From contig LN913012.1 of NCBI GenBank assembly GCA_001487125.1, positions 372,001-436,000 of the forward strand: DNA of 64,000 bases. Reading direction: 5' to 3'. Of the stretch, positions 9,934 to 21,273 are shown in pieces (positions within the stretch are counted from its first letter, which is position 1; each line of letters opens with the position of its first letter). The notes under the pieces were generated by a model. That model had not been told where the DNA came from. It made no database searches and saw only the letters and a list, made by a program, of their open reading frames with translations. This DNA comes from Gabonibacter massiliensis. GTDB taxonomy: Bacteria; Bacteroidota; Bacteroidia; Bacteroidales; Marinifilaceae. A program made the translations under genes and the position numbers.

Positions 9934-11919
9934 CTAAATTTTATTGATTATAAGATTTATGATTTCTTCTGTTTTACTTGTTAGATTCTCACTGTTTTTG
10001 ATGAGAGAGGAGAGAGCTATTCCGGATATACCCGTGGAAAATAAAGGAGAAATATCTTTTTCTTTGATTCCTCCGATAGCGTATACCGGAATGTTTATTC
10101 CTGTTTTTCGACAAGATTCCATGATGTTTCGATACCCCTCCAATCCCAGAACAGGACTTAATTTTTTCTTGGTTGTAGTATAGGTAAACGGCCCTAAACC
10201 GATGTAATCAATCCGTTGAACGGAGCGGGTCATTATATCTTTCAACGTGTTGCACGTGGCACCGATTATTTTATCGTTTCCCAGTAACTTGCGGGCCTCG
10301 AGTGGGTTCATATCTTCCTTGCCCAGATGTACCCCGTCCGCATCTAATTCCAAAGCTATATCGACCCGGTCGTTGATAATGAAAAGGGCGTTGTATTTCT
10401 GGCAAATGGCCTTTACTTCTGCCCCGGTTTTTAGGCATTCGGATCGATCGGTTTCTTTCATCCGCAATTGTATCCAGCGTATTCCTCCTTTACATGCGGC
10501 TTCGACCTGCTCCGGGATACTCATCCCCTCTTTGAAGTCGGTGATGTATTGTAACGGAAGTCGGTGTAGGTCGGTTTTAAACAGGGGAGAATACCGTGAA
10601 GGGTGTACTCCTAAACGGGTATCGTTGGATTGAATGAAATCGGAGACATATAGTTGTCCTTCCCGGCAGGCTACCGGTAAGGAGTAGCCTTGTGCCAATC
10701 GGGAAGCGATAACGGCCGAAAGAACACATCCCGTACCGTGCTTATCGTGTTTGTTACGGGAAACGGAACCCGAGTATTCATGCGTCGCCGTTATCAACCG
10801 ATCGGTAGGGTATTCTTCCCGGTTATGACCGCCTTTCCATAAGATGTTTGTCCGTAAGGAGTGACAAACAGTTTGCAATCGGGTGATATTCTCGTTATAG
10901 TTTTCAGCCGGAAGAGAGAATAATTTACTTAATTCTTCCGCATTGGGGGTAATTAAGTAAATTTTTCGCAAAATACTCATCAATTTTTTGCGGTCGTCAT
11001 GTCGGTGGAATTCGAATCCGGCGCTGGCTTTTAGTATGGGATCCCAAATTATTTTTGTCCGGGGAAGTTTTTGCTTCAAGTAAGCGACGATCTGATCCAA
11101 AAGAGTAAAATCTTTAATCAGTCCGATTTTGATAACCCGGGGTGAGAATTCTTGCAGAATGATATCGCATTGTCGGGTAATCTCCTCGAATGTCAACCAT
11201 CGGGTTTCAAGGTATTCGTTTTGATTCTGAAATGTTATAGCTGTACAGATTCCCAGTCCGTATACCCCGCAATTTTCAAACGTTTTGATATCGGAACTGA
11301 TTCCGGCTCCGGAACTGGGATCGAATCCTGCTATACTTAGTACCGGAGTGGGGAATAATTTCAGGAAGCGAGAAATGGCTTCTTCGGGTTTATTCCATAT
11401 ATAGCCCAATAGGGCTACGCCTGCGAAACCCATTTTGCGGCAGGATGAAACGCGATCCGCATCGACTCCTCCTAAAGCTATGATCTGTTTGTCCGTGGAG
11501 TTTAGGAAGCTTTTTAAAGTATCCGGATCAAACTTTGACCGATAACCGTATTTCGAAATACTGTCGAATATGGGACTTAAGAAGAGGTAGTCGGTGTGAA
11601 ACGGTATGCGGTCTATTTCTTCCACGGTATGGCAGGAAACACTAACGTGGTGATACGCGTTTTTCTCTTTCCATTGAGCGACTTGTTCGTATTTTAAGTG
11701 AACACCTTTTAGCCCGTATGTTTTTACCAGGCCGAAATGGTCATGAATGACGATTCTGTTCCGAAACGCGGGAATAATTTTTTGGATGAAATTTTCGTAA
11801 TCCTTGCGGCTTCCTCCCGGTTTTCTCAGGTGTAACAGATGTAATCCGTTTTCAAAGAGTCTGTTTATTATCGATTCTTCGTGGGGAATAAATTCGGGAG
11901 GAGTTATAACAATAATCAT
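9934..11919 (-). CDS. Three-domain thiamine enzyme: ThiE/TenI-like - ThiD - ThiE
   Basis: From the ATG at 11919 the protein has 661 residues in three parts. Residues 1-190 form a ThiE/TenI-like barrel ([27 protein letters not shown]). Residues 191-450 are hydroxymethylpyrimidine (phosphate) kinase ThiD, with [12 protein letters not shown] and the anion-hole motif KHGTGC. Residues 455-655 are thiamine phosphate synthase ThiE, with [35 protein letters not shown] and AIGGI. The C-terminal ThiE keeps the canonical residues; the N-terminal copy is divergent and may be a TenI-type thiazole tautomerase (inference). The frame extends to a GTG at 11949, but ATG 11919 has AAGGA 8 bases upstream. It lies between thiC and thiG in the operon. 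Confidence 0.88.
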   Translation of the reverse strand: MIIVITPPEFIPHEESIINRLFENGLHLLHLRKPGGSRKDYENFIQKIIPAFRNRIVIHDHFGLVKTYGLKGVHLKYEQVAQWKEKNAYHHVSVSCHTVEEIDRIPFHTDYLFLSPIFDSISKYGYRSKFDPDTLKSFLNSTDKQIIALGGVDADRVSSCRKMGFAGVALLGYIWNKPEEAISRFLKLFPTPVLSIAGFDPSSGAGISSDIKTFENCGVYGLGICTAITFQNQNEYLETRWLTFEEITRQCDIILQEFSPRVIKIGLIKDFTLLDQIVAYLKQKLPRTKIIWDPILKASAGFEFHRHDDRKKLMSILRKIYLITPNAEELSKLFSLPAENYNENITRLQTVCHSLRTNILWKGGHNREEYPTDRLITATHEYSGSVSRNKHDKHGTGCVLSAVIASRLAQGYSLPVACREGQLYVSDFIQSNDTRLGVHPSRYSPLFKTDLHRLPLQYITDFKEGMSIPEQVEAACKGGIRWIQLRMKETDRSECLKTGAEVKAICQKYNALFIINDRVDIALELDADGVHLGKEDMNPLEARKLLGNDKIIGATCNTLKDIMTRSVQRIDYIGLGPFTYTTTKKKLSPVLGLEGYRNIMESCRKTGINIPVYAIGGIKEKDISPLFSTGISGIALSSLIKNSENLTSKTEEIINLIINKI

Positions 11920-11976
11920 AGAGTTTTCCTTAGGGAAGGAGAGATACACATGATTGATATCTCTCCTTCGTTCATG

Positions 11977-13981
<2,005 letters not shown>

Positions 13982-14055
13982 AACCTCGTTGTTTTTGTTC
14001 GGTTGAACGTGAGTTCCGACCGGTTTTTTATTAATCAAAATTCAAAAAGGGAATG

Positions 14056-14172
14056 CACTCTACCTACGCCGGCATTACCCGGATCAGGTTATAGGGTATG
14101 ATCTCAGCCCGTTGTATTGATCTGTGTTTACAGATAGAAATGAAATTATCTCATTTCTTAGGCACCCCTTGT
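14056..14172 (-). ncRNA. TPP riboswitch (THI-box) of the thiamine operon
   Basis: Read on the minus strand, the segment starts AAGGGGTGCC. It contains the conserved blocks GGGCTGAGATCATACCC (ends near 14085) and ACCTGATCCGGGTAATGCCG, closing with CGTAGGTAGAGTG. These are the THI-box sequences that bind thiamine pyrophosphate. It lies about 75 bases before the thiS ATG at 13981, so thiamine should shut off the whole operon. No clear terminator T-run follows, which favours translational control or control by another hairpin. Confidence 0.95.
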
Positions 14173-14187
14173 TGAAAAATGTCAAGA

Positions 14188-14220
14188 CAAAGCTAAGCAT
14201 AATTTTATTAAAAAAGCAAG
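14188..14220 (-). promoter_or_regulatory. Bacteroidetes-type promoter of the thi operon
   Basis: On the minus strand, TAGCTTTG (14188-14195) fits the -7 box TAnnTTTG. A CTTG (14217-14220) lies 21 bases upstream as a near-match to the -33 TTTG. Transcription would start just before the TPP riboswitch. Confidence 0.6.
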
Positions 14221-14322
14221 GAAAGGAATATTTAACGAAAGAATTATTCAGAGAGGATACCTCCGGATAATTTTCGTATTTTTGTATATCTGAAAAACGA
14301 GAAAGATGGAAATAATTTGAAT

Positions 14323-14913
14323 ATGAAAAAAGTGATTTACCTGGCTTTGTTTTGGTCTCTGTTGATCGTGTTTGGAGCGGGCGGCTGCCAATCTCCCGGT
14401 AAGATTCAAACGCTTAGCGGCGTCGTTTTTGATGCTTCGATGAATAATATTATCGTGATTACGACGAAAGGCGATACGGTCGATATCAGTACGATGGATA
14501 CAGATCCTGCCAAAGTTCCCGGCGTACTGATTGATGATTCCGTCAAGATCTCTTACCGGAAAGAACGAATGGGTAACGGGACTGTTTTAAAAGCTCGGCA
14601 ACTTATCGTGACCGTACATTCGCCTTACTATTACATTCAGGGAACCTGGCTCGAACCGAATCCGATAGATGCTGATGATCAACAGGGGTTTACGTTGAAT
14701 CAGGACGGGACCGCATCCACTGTCGGTATGGCTACCTTAGAAATAAGGAATTGGGAGCTGAACGATGGAGTGTTGATATTGGGATACAAGAGTGTAGGTA
14801 ACGGACAGACAATCGAAGGACAAGATACGTTGAATATTGTAAAACTAAATGCAGATTCGTTGGTTTTGTCAAGGGATAACGCAATATGCTGGCGTTTAGC
14901 TCGTCGAAAATAA
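14323..14913 (+). CDS. Lipocalin-like lipoprotein
   Basis: This is a 196-residue exported lipoprotein from the ATG at 14323; the frame also has a TTG two codons earlier. A basic start (MKKV), a hydrophobic stretch and VFGAGGC give a lipobox with the acylated cysteine near residue 23. The second half, from YYIQGTWLEPN to ICWRLARRK, looks like the Bacteroidetes lipocalin-type beta-barrel family (GTW start, xGxxxL strands); the first half may be a separate small beta domain. The ligand and role are unknown. It is divergent from the thi operon. A -7 box TATTTTTG lies at 14277-14284. Confidence 0.65.
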   Translation: MKKVIYLALFWSLLIVFGAGGCQSPGKIQTLSGVVFDASMNNIIVITTKGDTVDISTMDTDPAKVPGVLIDDSVKISYRKERMGNGTVLKARQLIVTVHSPYYYIQGTWLEPNPIDADDQQGFTLNQDGTASTVGMATLEIRNWELNDGVLILGYKSVGNGQTIEGQDTLNIVKLNADSLVLSRDNAICWRLARRK

Positions 14914-14994
14914 AATGATCAATTTTAACGCTTCTAAACCGGAAATGTCGTTAACTCCTGTTATCTTTGCTACATATCATTAAGTAATAAATCT

Positions 14995-16173
14995 ATGAAA
15001 CAGCTTTTATTTTTACTTTTGTTTGTGCCGACAATACTTTTCGCACAGGAAAAAACCGATAAAAAATACTTGGCCGGAGCGGTTCCGGTAGTAGATGGTA
15101 TGGTTACTTTTACCAAAGTAATTGAAGCGCCCGGACTTACTCGAGATCAGATTTATGAGAAATTAAGTCAGTGGGCGGAAAAACGATTCGTAGCCGATAA
15201 AGAGTTGGAGAGTCGGGTTTTATATATGGATCCTCAGGGTGGGACTATCGTTTGTCAAGGACAGGAGTATTTGATATTTGCCGATAAATTGTTAGCGTTA
15301 GACCGTGCGGTAATAACTTATCAGGTATCATTGACGAGTTTCTCCGGAAATTGTTACATGAAGATCAGCTCTATTATCTATTCGTATAATACGGGACGTA
15401 CGAACGGTATGGAGCTGTTGCGGGCCGAGAGTACGATCACGGACGAGCATACCTTGACCAAAAAGAGAGATAAATTAATTCGGGCGACCGGTAAATTTAG
15501 AATTCATACGATCGATTTGGTAGATCGTATGTACGACGATATCGTCAAGGTATTGGGAGGTAACGTCGGTGAGACGAAAACAAATGCCAATACTTCGTTG
15601 AAGGCGGTTGCCCCGGTCGAGATCGCCAGGGAGATGGCGGCAGACATGACCCACTCGTCCAGTCAATTGGAGGGGTATAAACAAATTGCTCCGGATAAAA
15701 TTCCCGGAAATATAATCAAAATGCTTTCAGAAGGTTGGTCTTTGATTACAGCCGGCAATGACGAAAAATTCAATATGATGACAGCCAGTTGGGGCGGTTT
15801 GGGGTATCTGTATAATAAACCTGTCGCCTTTAGTTTTATATATCCTACTCGTTATACCTATCAACTGATGGAAAAAGGAGACACCTACACGATCTCTTTT
15901 TTCACGGAGACTTATAGGGAAGTTTTGGAATATTGTGGGAATCATTCGGGAAAAGATGCCGATAAGGTTAAGGAAAGCGGATTAACACCGATTACAACTC
16001 CTTCCGGGAGTAAGGCATTTTCCGAGGCGTGGATGATTATCGAATGCCGTAAGATGATTTCTCAGTCTATAACTCCGGAAGCTATATTCGACGAGCAATT
16101 GAAAGAAAAATGGGCGGGTAAGCAACTGCATAAAGTCTATATCGGCGAAATCGTAAACGTATGGGTGAAATAA
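14995..16173 (+). CDS. Exported DUF4468 - flavin reductase-like fusion
   Basis: The protein has 392 residues. A signal peptide (MKQLLFLLLFVPTILFAQ) is followed by a DUF4468-like domain (about 25-170; GMVTFTKVIEAPGLTRDQIY). The C-terminal half (about 220-392) resembles the flavoredoxin/flavin reductase FMN-binding split barrel (GWSLITAG, MMTASWGGLGYLYNKPVAF, DTYTISFF, CGNHSGKDADK, GLTPI). That second domain is usually a free cytoplasmic protein; here it would be exported with DUF4468. FMN binding is inferred. A -7 box TATCTTTG lies at 14962-14969. The stop codon abuts the stop of the next, convergent gene with no base between. Confidence 0.72.
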   Translation: MKQLLFLLLFVPTILFAQEKTDKKYLAGAVPVVDGMVTFTKVIEAPGLTRDQIYEKLSQWAEKRFVADKELESRVLYMDPQGGTIVCQGQEYLIFADKLLALDRAVITYQVSLTSFSGNCYMKISSIIYSYNTGRTNGMELLRAESTITDEHTLTKKRDKLIRATGKFRIHTIDLVDRMYDDIVKVLGGNVGETKTNANTSLKAVAPVEIAREMAADMTHSSSQLEGYKQIAPDKIPGNIIKMLSEGWSLITAGNDEKFNMMTASWGGLGYLYNKPVAFSFIYPTRYTYQLMEKGDTYTISFFTETYREVLEYCGNHSGKDADKVKESGLTPITTPSGSKAFSEAWMIIECRKMISQSITPEAIFDEQLKEKWAGKQLHKVYIGEIVNVWVK

Positions 16174-17181
16174 TCAGTTGTCTAAATACTCTTCTTTGAA
16201 TATGTTTACGCAAAGAATAAAGATAGATAAGAGAAGAGGACCGAAGATTACGCCCATAAAGCCGAATAGAGAAAGGCCGATAACTACTCCGAATATGGTA
16301 ATCAACGGATGGGTATCGGCCATTTTCTTTTGTAATACAAAACGGATTAGATTGTCCACGTTAGCAATGACGATGATGGCGTAAACGGTTAAACCGATCG
16401 CGTGTCCCCAGTCTCCGCTTAATCCCATGTATAGGACTAACGGAATCCAGATCAATGCTGTACCTATGACGGGAATAATCGTTGCGAAGCAACTCAGTAT
16501 GCCGAATATCAACGGGCTGGGGGTTCCGAAGATATAATATCCTAACATGGCGATAGCTCCCTGAATGATGGCTAATAGAGGAATTCCGATTGCGTTTGAT
16601 TTTACGATCATGTTGATTTCATGCAATATATTCCGGGAATTCTTTTTGTTGAAAGGAAGAATGTCATTGATATAGGCTTCCATTTTGGTTCCGCCGATTA
16701 ACATGAAGTAGAGTATGAAAAGCAAAACCAATACGTTCATGGTAAAACTGCTGATACTTCCCATGAGAAATTGTCCTATTTTGGGTAAAATAGAGACCAT
16801 AGAGGCAATATTGTCTTTACTTAAGGCGTAATAGCCCGTGTGTTGCTGGATGAGATCCGCCAGCCGTTCAATGGGGGCGATAAGCGTTTGGGGAGCGAGA
16901 TTTATGGCGTGCAATTGATTTACAAGTAGCCAAATAACCAGAAATAGCGGAATTAAAAAACAAAGGATGGTTTCGCATAGCATCAGAAACGCCATTAGCC
17001 CTCGTTTCATATGTTTTTTTTCTGTCAGGTACAACATTTGTTGTCTGAGAAGAATATATATGGTTATCGCACCTAAAATACCGCCTAAAAAGGGAATGAA
17101 TTTGATAAACAAGATGATTCCTAACACGAAGATAATGATGATAAGCGAATATTTCCAGTATTGTTCTTTTATGTTACTCAT
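16174..17181 (-). CDS. AI-2E family permease (PerM/YdiK-like)
   Basis: This is a 335-residue membrane protein with two hydrophobic segments at the N-terminus (residues 10-45), another at about 65-90, and a C-terminal block of about five helices from residue 150 onward. The segments IIPVIGTALIWIP and GFMGVIFGPLLLS are typical of the AI-2E/UPF0118 exporter family. Members include TqsA and sodium-proton antiporters, so the substrate cannot be set from sequence. It converges on the DUF4468 fusion gene with zero intergenic bases and diverges from htpG. Confidence 0.85.
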   Translation of the reverse strand: MSNIKEQYWKYSLIIIIFVLGIILFIKFIPFLGGILGAITIYILLRQQMLYLTEKKHMKRGLMAFLMLCETILCFLIPLFLVIWLLVNQLHAINLAPQTLIAPIERLADLIQQHTGYYALSKDNIASMVSILPKIGQFLMGSISSFTMNVLVLLFILYFMLIGGTKMEAYINDILPFNKKNSRNILHEINMIVKSNAIGIPLLAIIQGAIAMLGYYIFGTPSPLIFGILSCFATIIPVIGTALIWIPLVLYMGLSGDWGHAIGLTVYAIIVIANVDNLIRFVLQKKMADTHPLITIFGVVIGLSLFGFMGVIFGPLLLSIFILCVNIFKEEYLDN

Positions 17182-17286
17182 AAGTGTTTCTGTTTATTTT
17201 AATGAATATCGACTAATTAACGATAAACGAAAGAAAAAAGTTATACGGATGTATTAAGAACTGTCAAATCGTCATTTGTTTGGATT

Positions 17287-17301
17287 TGGCATAACAATTG
17301 C
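17287..17301 (+). promoter_or_regulatory. Sigma-54-like promoter site before htpG
   Basis: TGGCAT-AACAA-TTGC matches the sigma-54 consensus TGGCAC-N5-TTGC at 9 of 10 fixed positions, with GG and GC exactly 10 bases apart (-24/-12). A start site would fall near 17313, about 38 bases before the htpG ATG. No TAnnTTTG box is seen in the same gap. This is a sequence match only. Confidence 0.4.
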
Positions 17302-17350
17302 CGGAAAGATTGCGTAAATTCAAAAATAACTAAATTAAAAATATAGAACT

Positions 17351-19402
17351 ATGTCAACAGGAAAGATTGGTGTTTCAACGGGGGATTTGTTCCCGATTAT
17401 CAAGAAATTTTTATATTCTGATCATGATATTTTCTTGAGAGAGATTGTCTCTAATGCGGTGGATGCTTCCCAAAAATTGAAAGTGTTAGCCACAAGCGGA
17501 GAGTTCAAGGGGGAAATGGGAGAGTTGAAAGTAAGAGTGAAGGCTGACAAAGCGGCAGGAACATTGACGGTTTCCGATAATGGTATCGGAATGACGGGGG
17601 AAGAGGTCGAAAAGTATATTAATCAGATCGCTTTTTCCGGAGCGGAGGAGTTTATGGCAAAATACAAGGATAACGGGGCGGCAATTATCGGTCATTTCGG
17701 ATTAGGCTTTTATTCATCTTTCATGGTGAGCGATAAGGTGGAGATTATCACCAAATCTTATAAAGAAGGGGCAAAAGCCGTGAAATGGTCTTGTAACGGA
17801 ACTCCCGAATACACGATGGAGGAGACGGAGAAGGCAGAGCGGGGAACGGATATTGTCATGCATATCAATGAAGAGGAGAAAGATTTTCTCGAGGATAATA
17901 AAATCAACGAATTGCTGACCAAATATTGTAGGTTCCTGCCTGTCGAAATTATCTTCGGAAAGAAAAAAGAGTGGAAAGACGGAGAGTACAAAGATACGGA
18001 AGAGGATAATGTAATCAATGATATAAATCCGGCCTGGACACGTAAACCTTCGGATTTGCAAGAGGAGGATTACTTGAAATTTTATCATCAACTGTATCCG
18101 ATGGCCCAGGATCCGTTGTTCCATATCCATTTGAACGTGGATTATCCGTTTAATCTGACGGGTATCCTTTATTTTCCTAAAATCGATAACAAATTCGAAA
18201 TACAGAAAAACAAGATCCAACTCTATTCGAATCAGGTTTATGTAACCGATTCGGTCGAGGGCATCGTTCCCGAGTATTTGACTTTGCTACACGGGGTAAT
18301 CGATTCTCCGGATATTCCTTTGAATGTTTCCCGTTCTTATCTGCAAAGCGATCGTAACGTGAAAAAAATTTCCAATCATATCACGAAGAAAGTTGCGGAT
18401 AGCCTGAGCGATATTTTTTCGAGCAACAGGGAAGAGTACGAGAAAAAATGGGATGATTTGAAGATTTTTATCCAATATGGAATGTTGACGGATGAAAAAT
18501 TCGATGAGAGAGCCAAGGCAATTTTTCTTTTCAGGGATACCGACGGAAAATATTTCACGCTTGAAGAGTACGAAAACTTGATCAAACCGGACCAGACGGA
18601 TAAGGATAATAAGATCGTTTATTTGTATGCTACGGACGTACATGAGCAATATACTTATATTGAAAAAGCCAAGAATAGAGGATACAGTGTGCTTTTGATG
18701 AACGGTCAGCTGGATACCCATTTTATCAATCACCTGGAGCAAAAAAATCCGGATCATCGTTTTGTACGGGTAGATGCGGATGTCATAGATAAATTGATTC
18801 AAAAATCCGAAACGAAAGAGACGACTTGGAGTGCTGTCGAACAAGAGGAACTTCGTACCGTTTTCTCTTCGCAACTTCCCAAGGATAACGGTATGTTCAT
18901 GGTCTCTTTCGAAGCTATGGGAGAGGATAATGAACCGGTTGTCGTTACCCGTGCCGAATTTATGCGCCGAATGAAGGAGATGGCTGCCATGAATCCGGGA
19001 ATGAGCTTTTACGGGTCGATGGGAGACCAGTATACTTTGGTTGTAAATACGGACCATAAGTTGGTCAACGAGGTTTTAGAGGAAGAGAAAAAGGCGATGA
19101 ATGCTAAACTGGAACCCTTGGACTTCGAGATCAAAGAGACCGAAAGTAAGAAAACGGAGTTGGATGAATTGAACAAAGGAAAAAAAGAGGAAGAAATTCC
19201 TCAGGTGGATAAAGACCGGAAAACCGAATACGATAAGACCATTGCCGATTTAAGGAAACAAAAAACGACTTTGTTGGAAGAGTACGGACGCGGGAATAAG
19301 ATCGTGGGGCAGTTGATCGATTTGGCTCTTCTTGCTAATGGCCTGTTGAAGGGTGAAGCGTTGAATAAGTTTGTAAAAAGAAGCATAGAATTGATTAAAT
19401 GA
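17351..19402 (+). CDS. htpG: Molecular chaperone HtpG (Hsp90)
   Basis: HtpG is the bacterial Hsp90, an ATP-driven dimeric chaperone in the cytoplasm. The 683-residue protein has the GHKL ATPase motifs EIVSNAVDASQKL, DNGIGMT and GHFGLGFYSSF in the first 120 residues, and the middle-domain motif PLNVSRSYLQSDRNVKKI with the conserved arginine. A charged stretch rich in Lys/Glu (about 590-630) precedes the dimerisation end, as in Bacteroidetes homologues. It is transcribed alone, ending in a strong terminator. A sigma-54-like site lies upstream. Confidence 0.97.
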   Translation: MSTGKIGVSTGDLFPIIKKFLYSDHDIFLREIVSNAVDASQKLKVLATSGEFKGEMGELKVRVKADKAAGTLTVSDNGIGMTGEEVEKYINQIAFSGAEEFMAKYKDNGAAIIGHFGLGFYSSFMVSDKVEIITKSYKEGAKAVKWSCNGTPEYTMEETEKAERGTDIVMHINEEEKDFLEDNKINELLTKYCRFLPVEIIFGKKKEWKDGEYKDTEEDNVINDINPAWTRKPSDLQEEDYLKFYHQLYPMAQDPLFHIHLNVDYPFNLTGILYFPKIDNKFEIQKNKIQLYSNQVYVTDSVEGIVPEYLTLLHGVIDSPDIPLNVSRSYLQSDRNVKKISNHITKKVADSLSDIFSSNREEYEKKWDDLKIFIQYGMLTDEKFDERAKAIFLFRDTDGKYFTLEEYENLIKPDQTDKDNKIVYLYATDVHEQYTYIEKAKNRGYSVLLMNGQLDTHFINHLEQKNPDHRFVRVDADVIDKLIQKSETKETTWSAVEQEELRTVFSSQLPKDNGMFMVSFEAMGEDNEPVVVTRAEFMRRMKEMAAMNPGMSFYGSMGDQYTLVVNTDHKLVNEVLEEEKKAMNAKLEPLDFEIKETESKKTELDELNKGKKEEEIPQVDKDRKTEYDKTIADLRKQKTTLLEEYGRGNKIVGQLIDLALLANGLLKGEALNKFVKRSIELIK

Positions 19403-19417
19403 TCTGCATAAAGAAAG

Positions 19418-19446
19418 AGCCGGATAAAAATCCGGCTTCTTTTTTG
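19418..19446 (+). terminator. Intrinsic terminator after htpG
   Basis: The stem AGCCGGA/TCCGGCT (19418-19424 and 19431-19437) has a 6-base loop and is followed by TCTTTTTT. Confidence 0.88.
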
Positions 19447-19511
19447 TCATGGGAAAACAAAAAAGAATTATCTTCGTTAAACATAATTGATGTCATTTTA
19501 TACATAACTCT

Positions 19512-20135
19512 ATGCAGATTATTTATTCTTCAACAAGCTACAAAAGATCGGTAATAAAGTCAATTATCGCGATCGTTTTAGGACTTATTTTAGTATTATG
19601 GCCTACGGAGGTGTTGAATTATACGGTGAAAATTATCGGGGCCGTATTTTTTATAACCGGATTGGTGTCACTGATTGTCTCATATAGAGACAAGGGTGAA
19701 GATTCTCCAGGCGAATTATCATCCTTTAATGGAATCGGAAGTATTATTCTGGGCCTTTTATTATGGTTTATGGCGGATTTCTTTACCAATATGTTGATGT
19801 ATTTGTTGGGATTTATTCTGCTTGTTGCCGGTATCGGACAGTTGGTATTGTTGACGTCCGCACGGAAATTCGGTCCGATTTCTGCTGTAAATTATTTGTT
19901 TCCCGTGTTGATTCTGTTGGCTGGATTTATTGTATTTGCCAATCCTTTCTCGGCCAAAGAAGGGATCATCACTTTCTTCGGGATTACCACTGTCTTTTAC
20001 GGAGTGACCGATTTGATCAATCAGTATAATATTAATAAACTACGTAAGCAGAGACAAGAGGAAGAACAACGCCAGAAGATGGGTGGCGGGGAGATCGAAG
20101 ATGCGGATTACGAAGAGATCAAAGAGGATAACTGA
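19512..20135 (+). CDS. DUF308/HdeD-family membrane protein
   Basis: The protein has 207 residues with six predicted membrane segments in the first 175. They are arranged as three pairs (IIAIVLGLILVLWP, VKIIGAVFFITGLVSLI, IGSIILGLLLWFM and so on), the repeat pattern of DUF308/HdeD acid-resistance proteins. The C-terminal tail is hydrophilic and charged (RKQRQEEEQRQK). HdeD acts in acid stress in E. coli; a similar role here is only a guess. It stands between htpG and upp on the same strand, with a terminator before it. Confidence 0.8.
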   Translation: MQIIYSSTSYKRSVIKSIIAIVLGLILVLWPTEVLNYTVKIIGAVFFITGLVSLIVSYRDKGEDSPGELSSFNGIGSIILGLLLWFMADFFTNMLMYLLGFILLVAGIGQLVLLTSARKFGPISAVNYLFPVLILLAGFIVFANPFSAKEGIITFFGITTVFYGVTDLINQYNINKLRKQRQEEEQRQKMGGGEIEDADYEEIKEDN

Positions 20136-20200
20136 ATTTTTCACGTTCTCGAATTTTATTGTTTTCTTTGTGGCAGAATAAAAAAGATCTACAAAGTATC

Positions 20201-20854
20201 ATGGTAAAGGTAATCAATGAAGAAAATTCTGTTTATAACCGTTTTTTGGCAGAGTTACGGGATATAAACATTCAGAAGGATTCCTTGCGTTTTCGTCGGA
20301 ATTTGGAACGGGTGGGGGAGATTATGGCTTACGAGATCAGTAAGACCTTTCGTTACGATACGTGTAAGGTACGTACTCCGATTGATGTGGCTGAGGTTAT
20401 GTTACCGACGGATAAGGTTGTTGTTGCCTCTGTCATGAGGGCGGGACTTCCTTTTCATCAAGGCTTTTTAAACTATTTCGACAGTGCAGAGAATGCTTTT
20501 ATTTCGGCCCGACGTGCTTACCGAGATGATCACGGCTTTGAGATCCGTTTTGATTCGATATATACGCCGGATCTGAGAAAGAAACAACTGTTGTTGGTTG
20601 ATCCTATGTTGGCCACGGGAGCCTCCCTTGTGGTTGCTTATCGTGAGTTGTTGAAACAAGGCGGAAAACCCGATCATACCCATATTGCGGCAATTATAAC
20701 CAGTAGACAAGGGTTGTATCATGTGACCGAAGCATTAAAAGAGGAACCGGTTACTTTGTGGACTGGAGCTATTGATGAGCGGTTGACCGATAAATCATAT
20801 ATCGATCCGGGAATCGGAGACGCGGGGGATTTGGCTTTTGGAGAAAAGTTATAA
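20201..20854 (+). CDS. upp: Uracil phosphoribosyltransferase
   Basis: The enzyme makes UMP from uracil and PRPP in pyrimidine salvage. The 217-residue protein has the PRPP-binding loop LLLVDPMLATGASLV, the flexible loop segment SVMRAGLPFHQGFL and the uracil-binding C-terminal motif YIDPGIGDAGDLAFG. The frame is open back to 20159, but the ATG at 20201 (MVKVINEENSVY) is the natural start for the family. It follows the DUF308 gene by 65 bases. Confidence 0.93.
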   Translation: MVKVINEENSVYNRFLAELRDINIQKDSLRFRRNLERVGEIMAYEISKTFRYDTCKVRTPIDVAEVMLPTDKVVVASVMRAGLPFHQGFLNYFDSAENAFISARRAYRDDHGFEIRFDSIYTPDLRKKQLLLVDPMLATGASLVVAYRELLKQGGKPDHTHIAAIITSRQGLYHVTEALKEEPVTLWTGAIDERLTDKSYIDPGIGDAGDLAFGEKL

Positions 20855-20893
20855 GAAGGTAAAGCGATTTTTCTCTATCTTTTTTTGTTAACG

Positions 20894-20924
20894 TTTAGTT
20901 TTTAACTTTATTGTATTATCTTTG
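20894..20924 (+). promoter_or_regulatory. Bacteroidetes-type promoter
   Basis: TTTA (20894-20897), 19 bases, then TATCTTTG (20917-20924): a near-perfect TTTG-N19-TAnnTTTG, placed just before the ATG at 20935. Confidence 0.6.
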
Positions 20925-20934
20925 GCTTGTGGAA

Positions 20935-21267
20935 ATGAATAAATACCTGTTAGCAGCACTTTATGTCGTGGCCGGATGTGTCGTGACAATGCCTTCCGGC
21001 GGACGTAATGAAAGTGTACCTGTCGGAAGGGATAGTTACAGGTTATTGATATCTTCTACTCAAAAGATTATTACCGTTGCATTGGAGAAAAAGTCAGTTG
21101 ATGAACTGGCTTTTGATGTGTTTGGAGCCCAAAGCTTAACGACAATATCCGATTTGATTGCAGATCGTTTTTCTTGTTCGTGGGTTGCGCTTCCCGGGTT
21201 TAAGTCTCCTGACGTGGCGGCCAATCCCATCCGGGCGCCCGGAAAGGCACTGCAATTCAAAGTTTGA
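20935..21267 (+). CDS. Small putative lipoprotein, unknown function
   Basis: The 110-residue product is not recognised. From the ATG at 20935 it begins MNKYLLAALYVVAGC, a short hydrophobic signal with a lipobox-like VAGC, so it may be anchored in the outer membrane by Cys15. The remainder is a short mixed region without clear repeats or known motifs. The frame extends 8 codons upstream, but that would overlap a good promoter box (20917-20924). It lies 90 bases before secA. Confidence 0.5.
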   Translation: MNKYLLAALYVVAGCVVTMPSGGRNESVPVGRDSYRLLISSTQKIITVALEKKSVDELAFDVFGAQSLTTISDLIADRFSCSWVALPGFKSPDVAANPIRAPGKALQFKV

Positions 21268-21273
21268 GTCTAT

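Noticed and set aside
18287-19057. A 256-codon open frame antisense to htpG
   Set aside because: It lies wholly within the clear HtpG coding region on the other strand, shows no known motif and is rich in residues expected from reverse reading.
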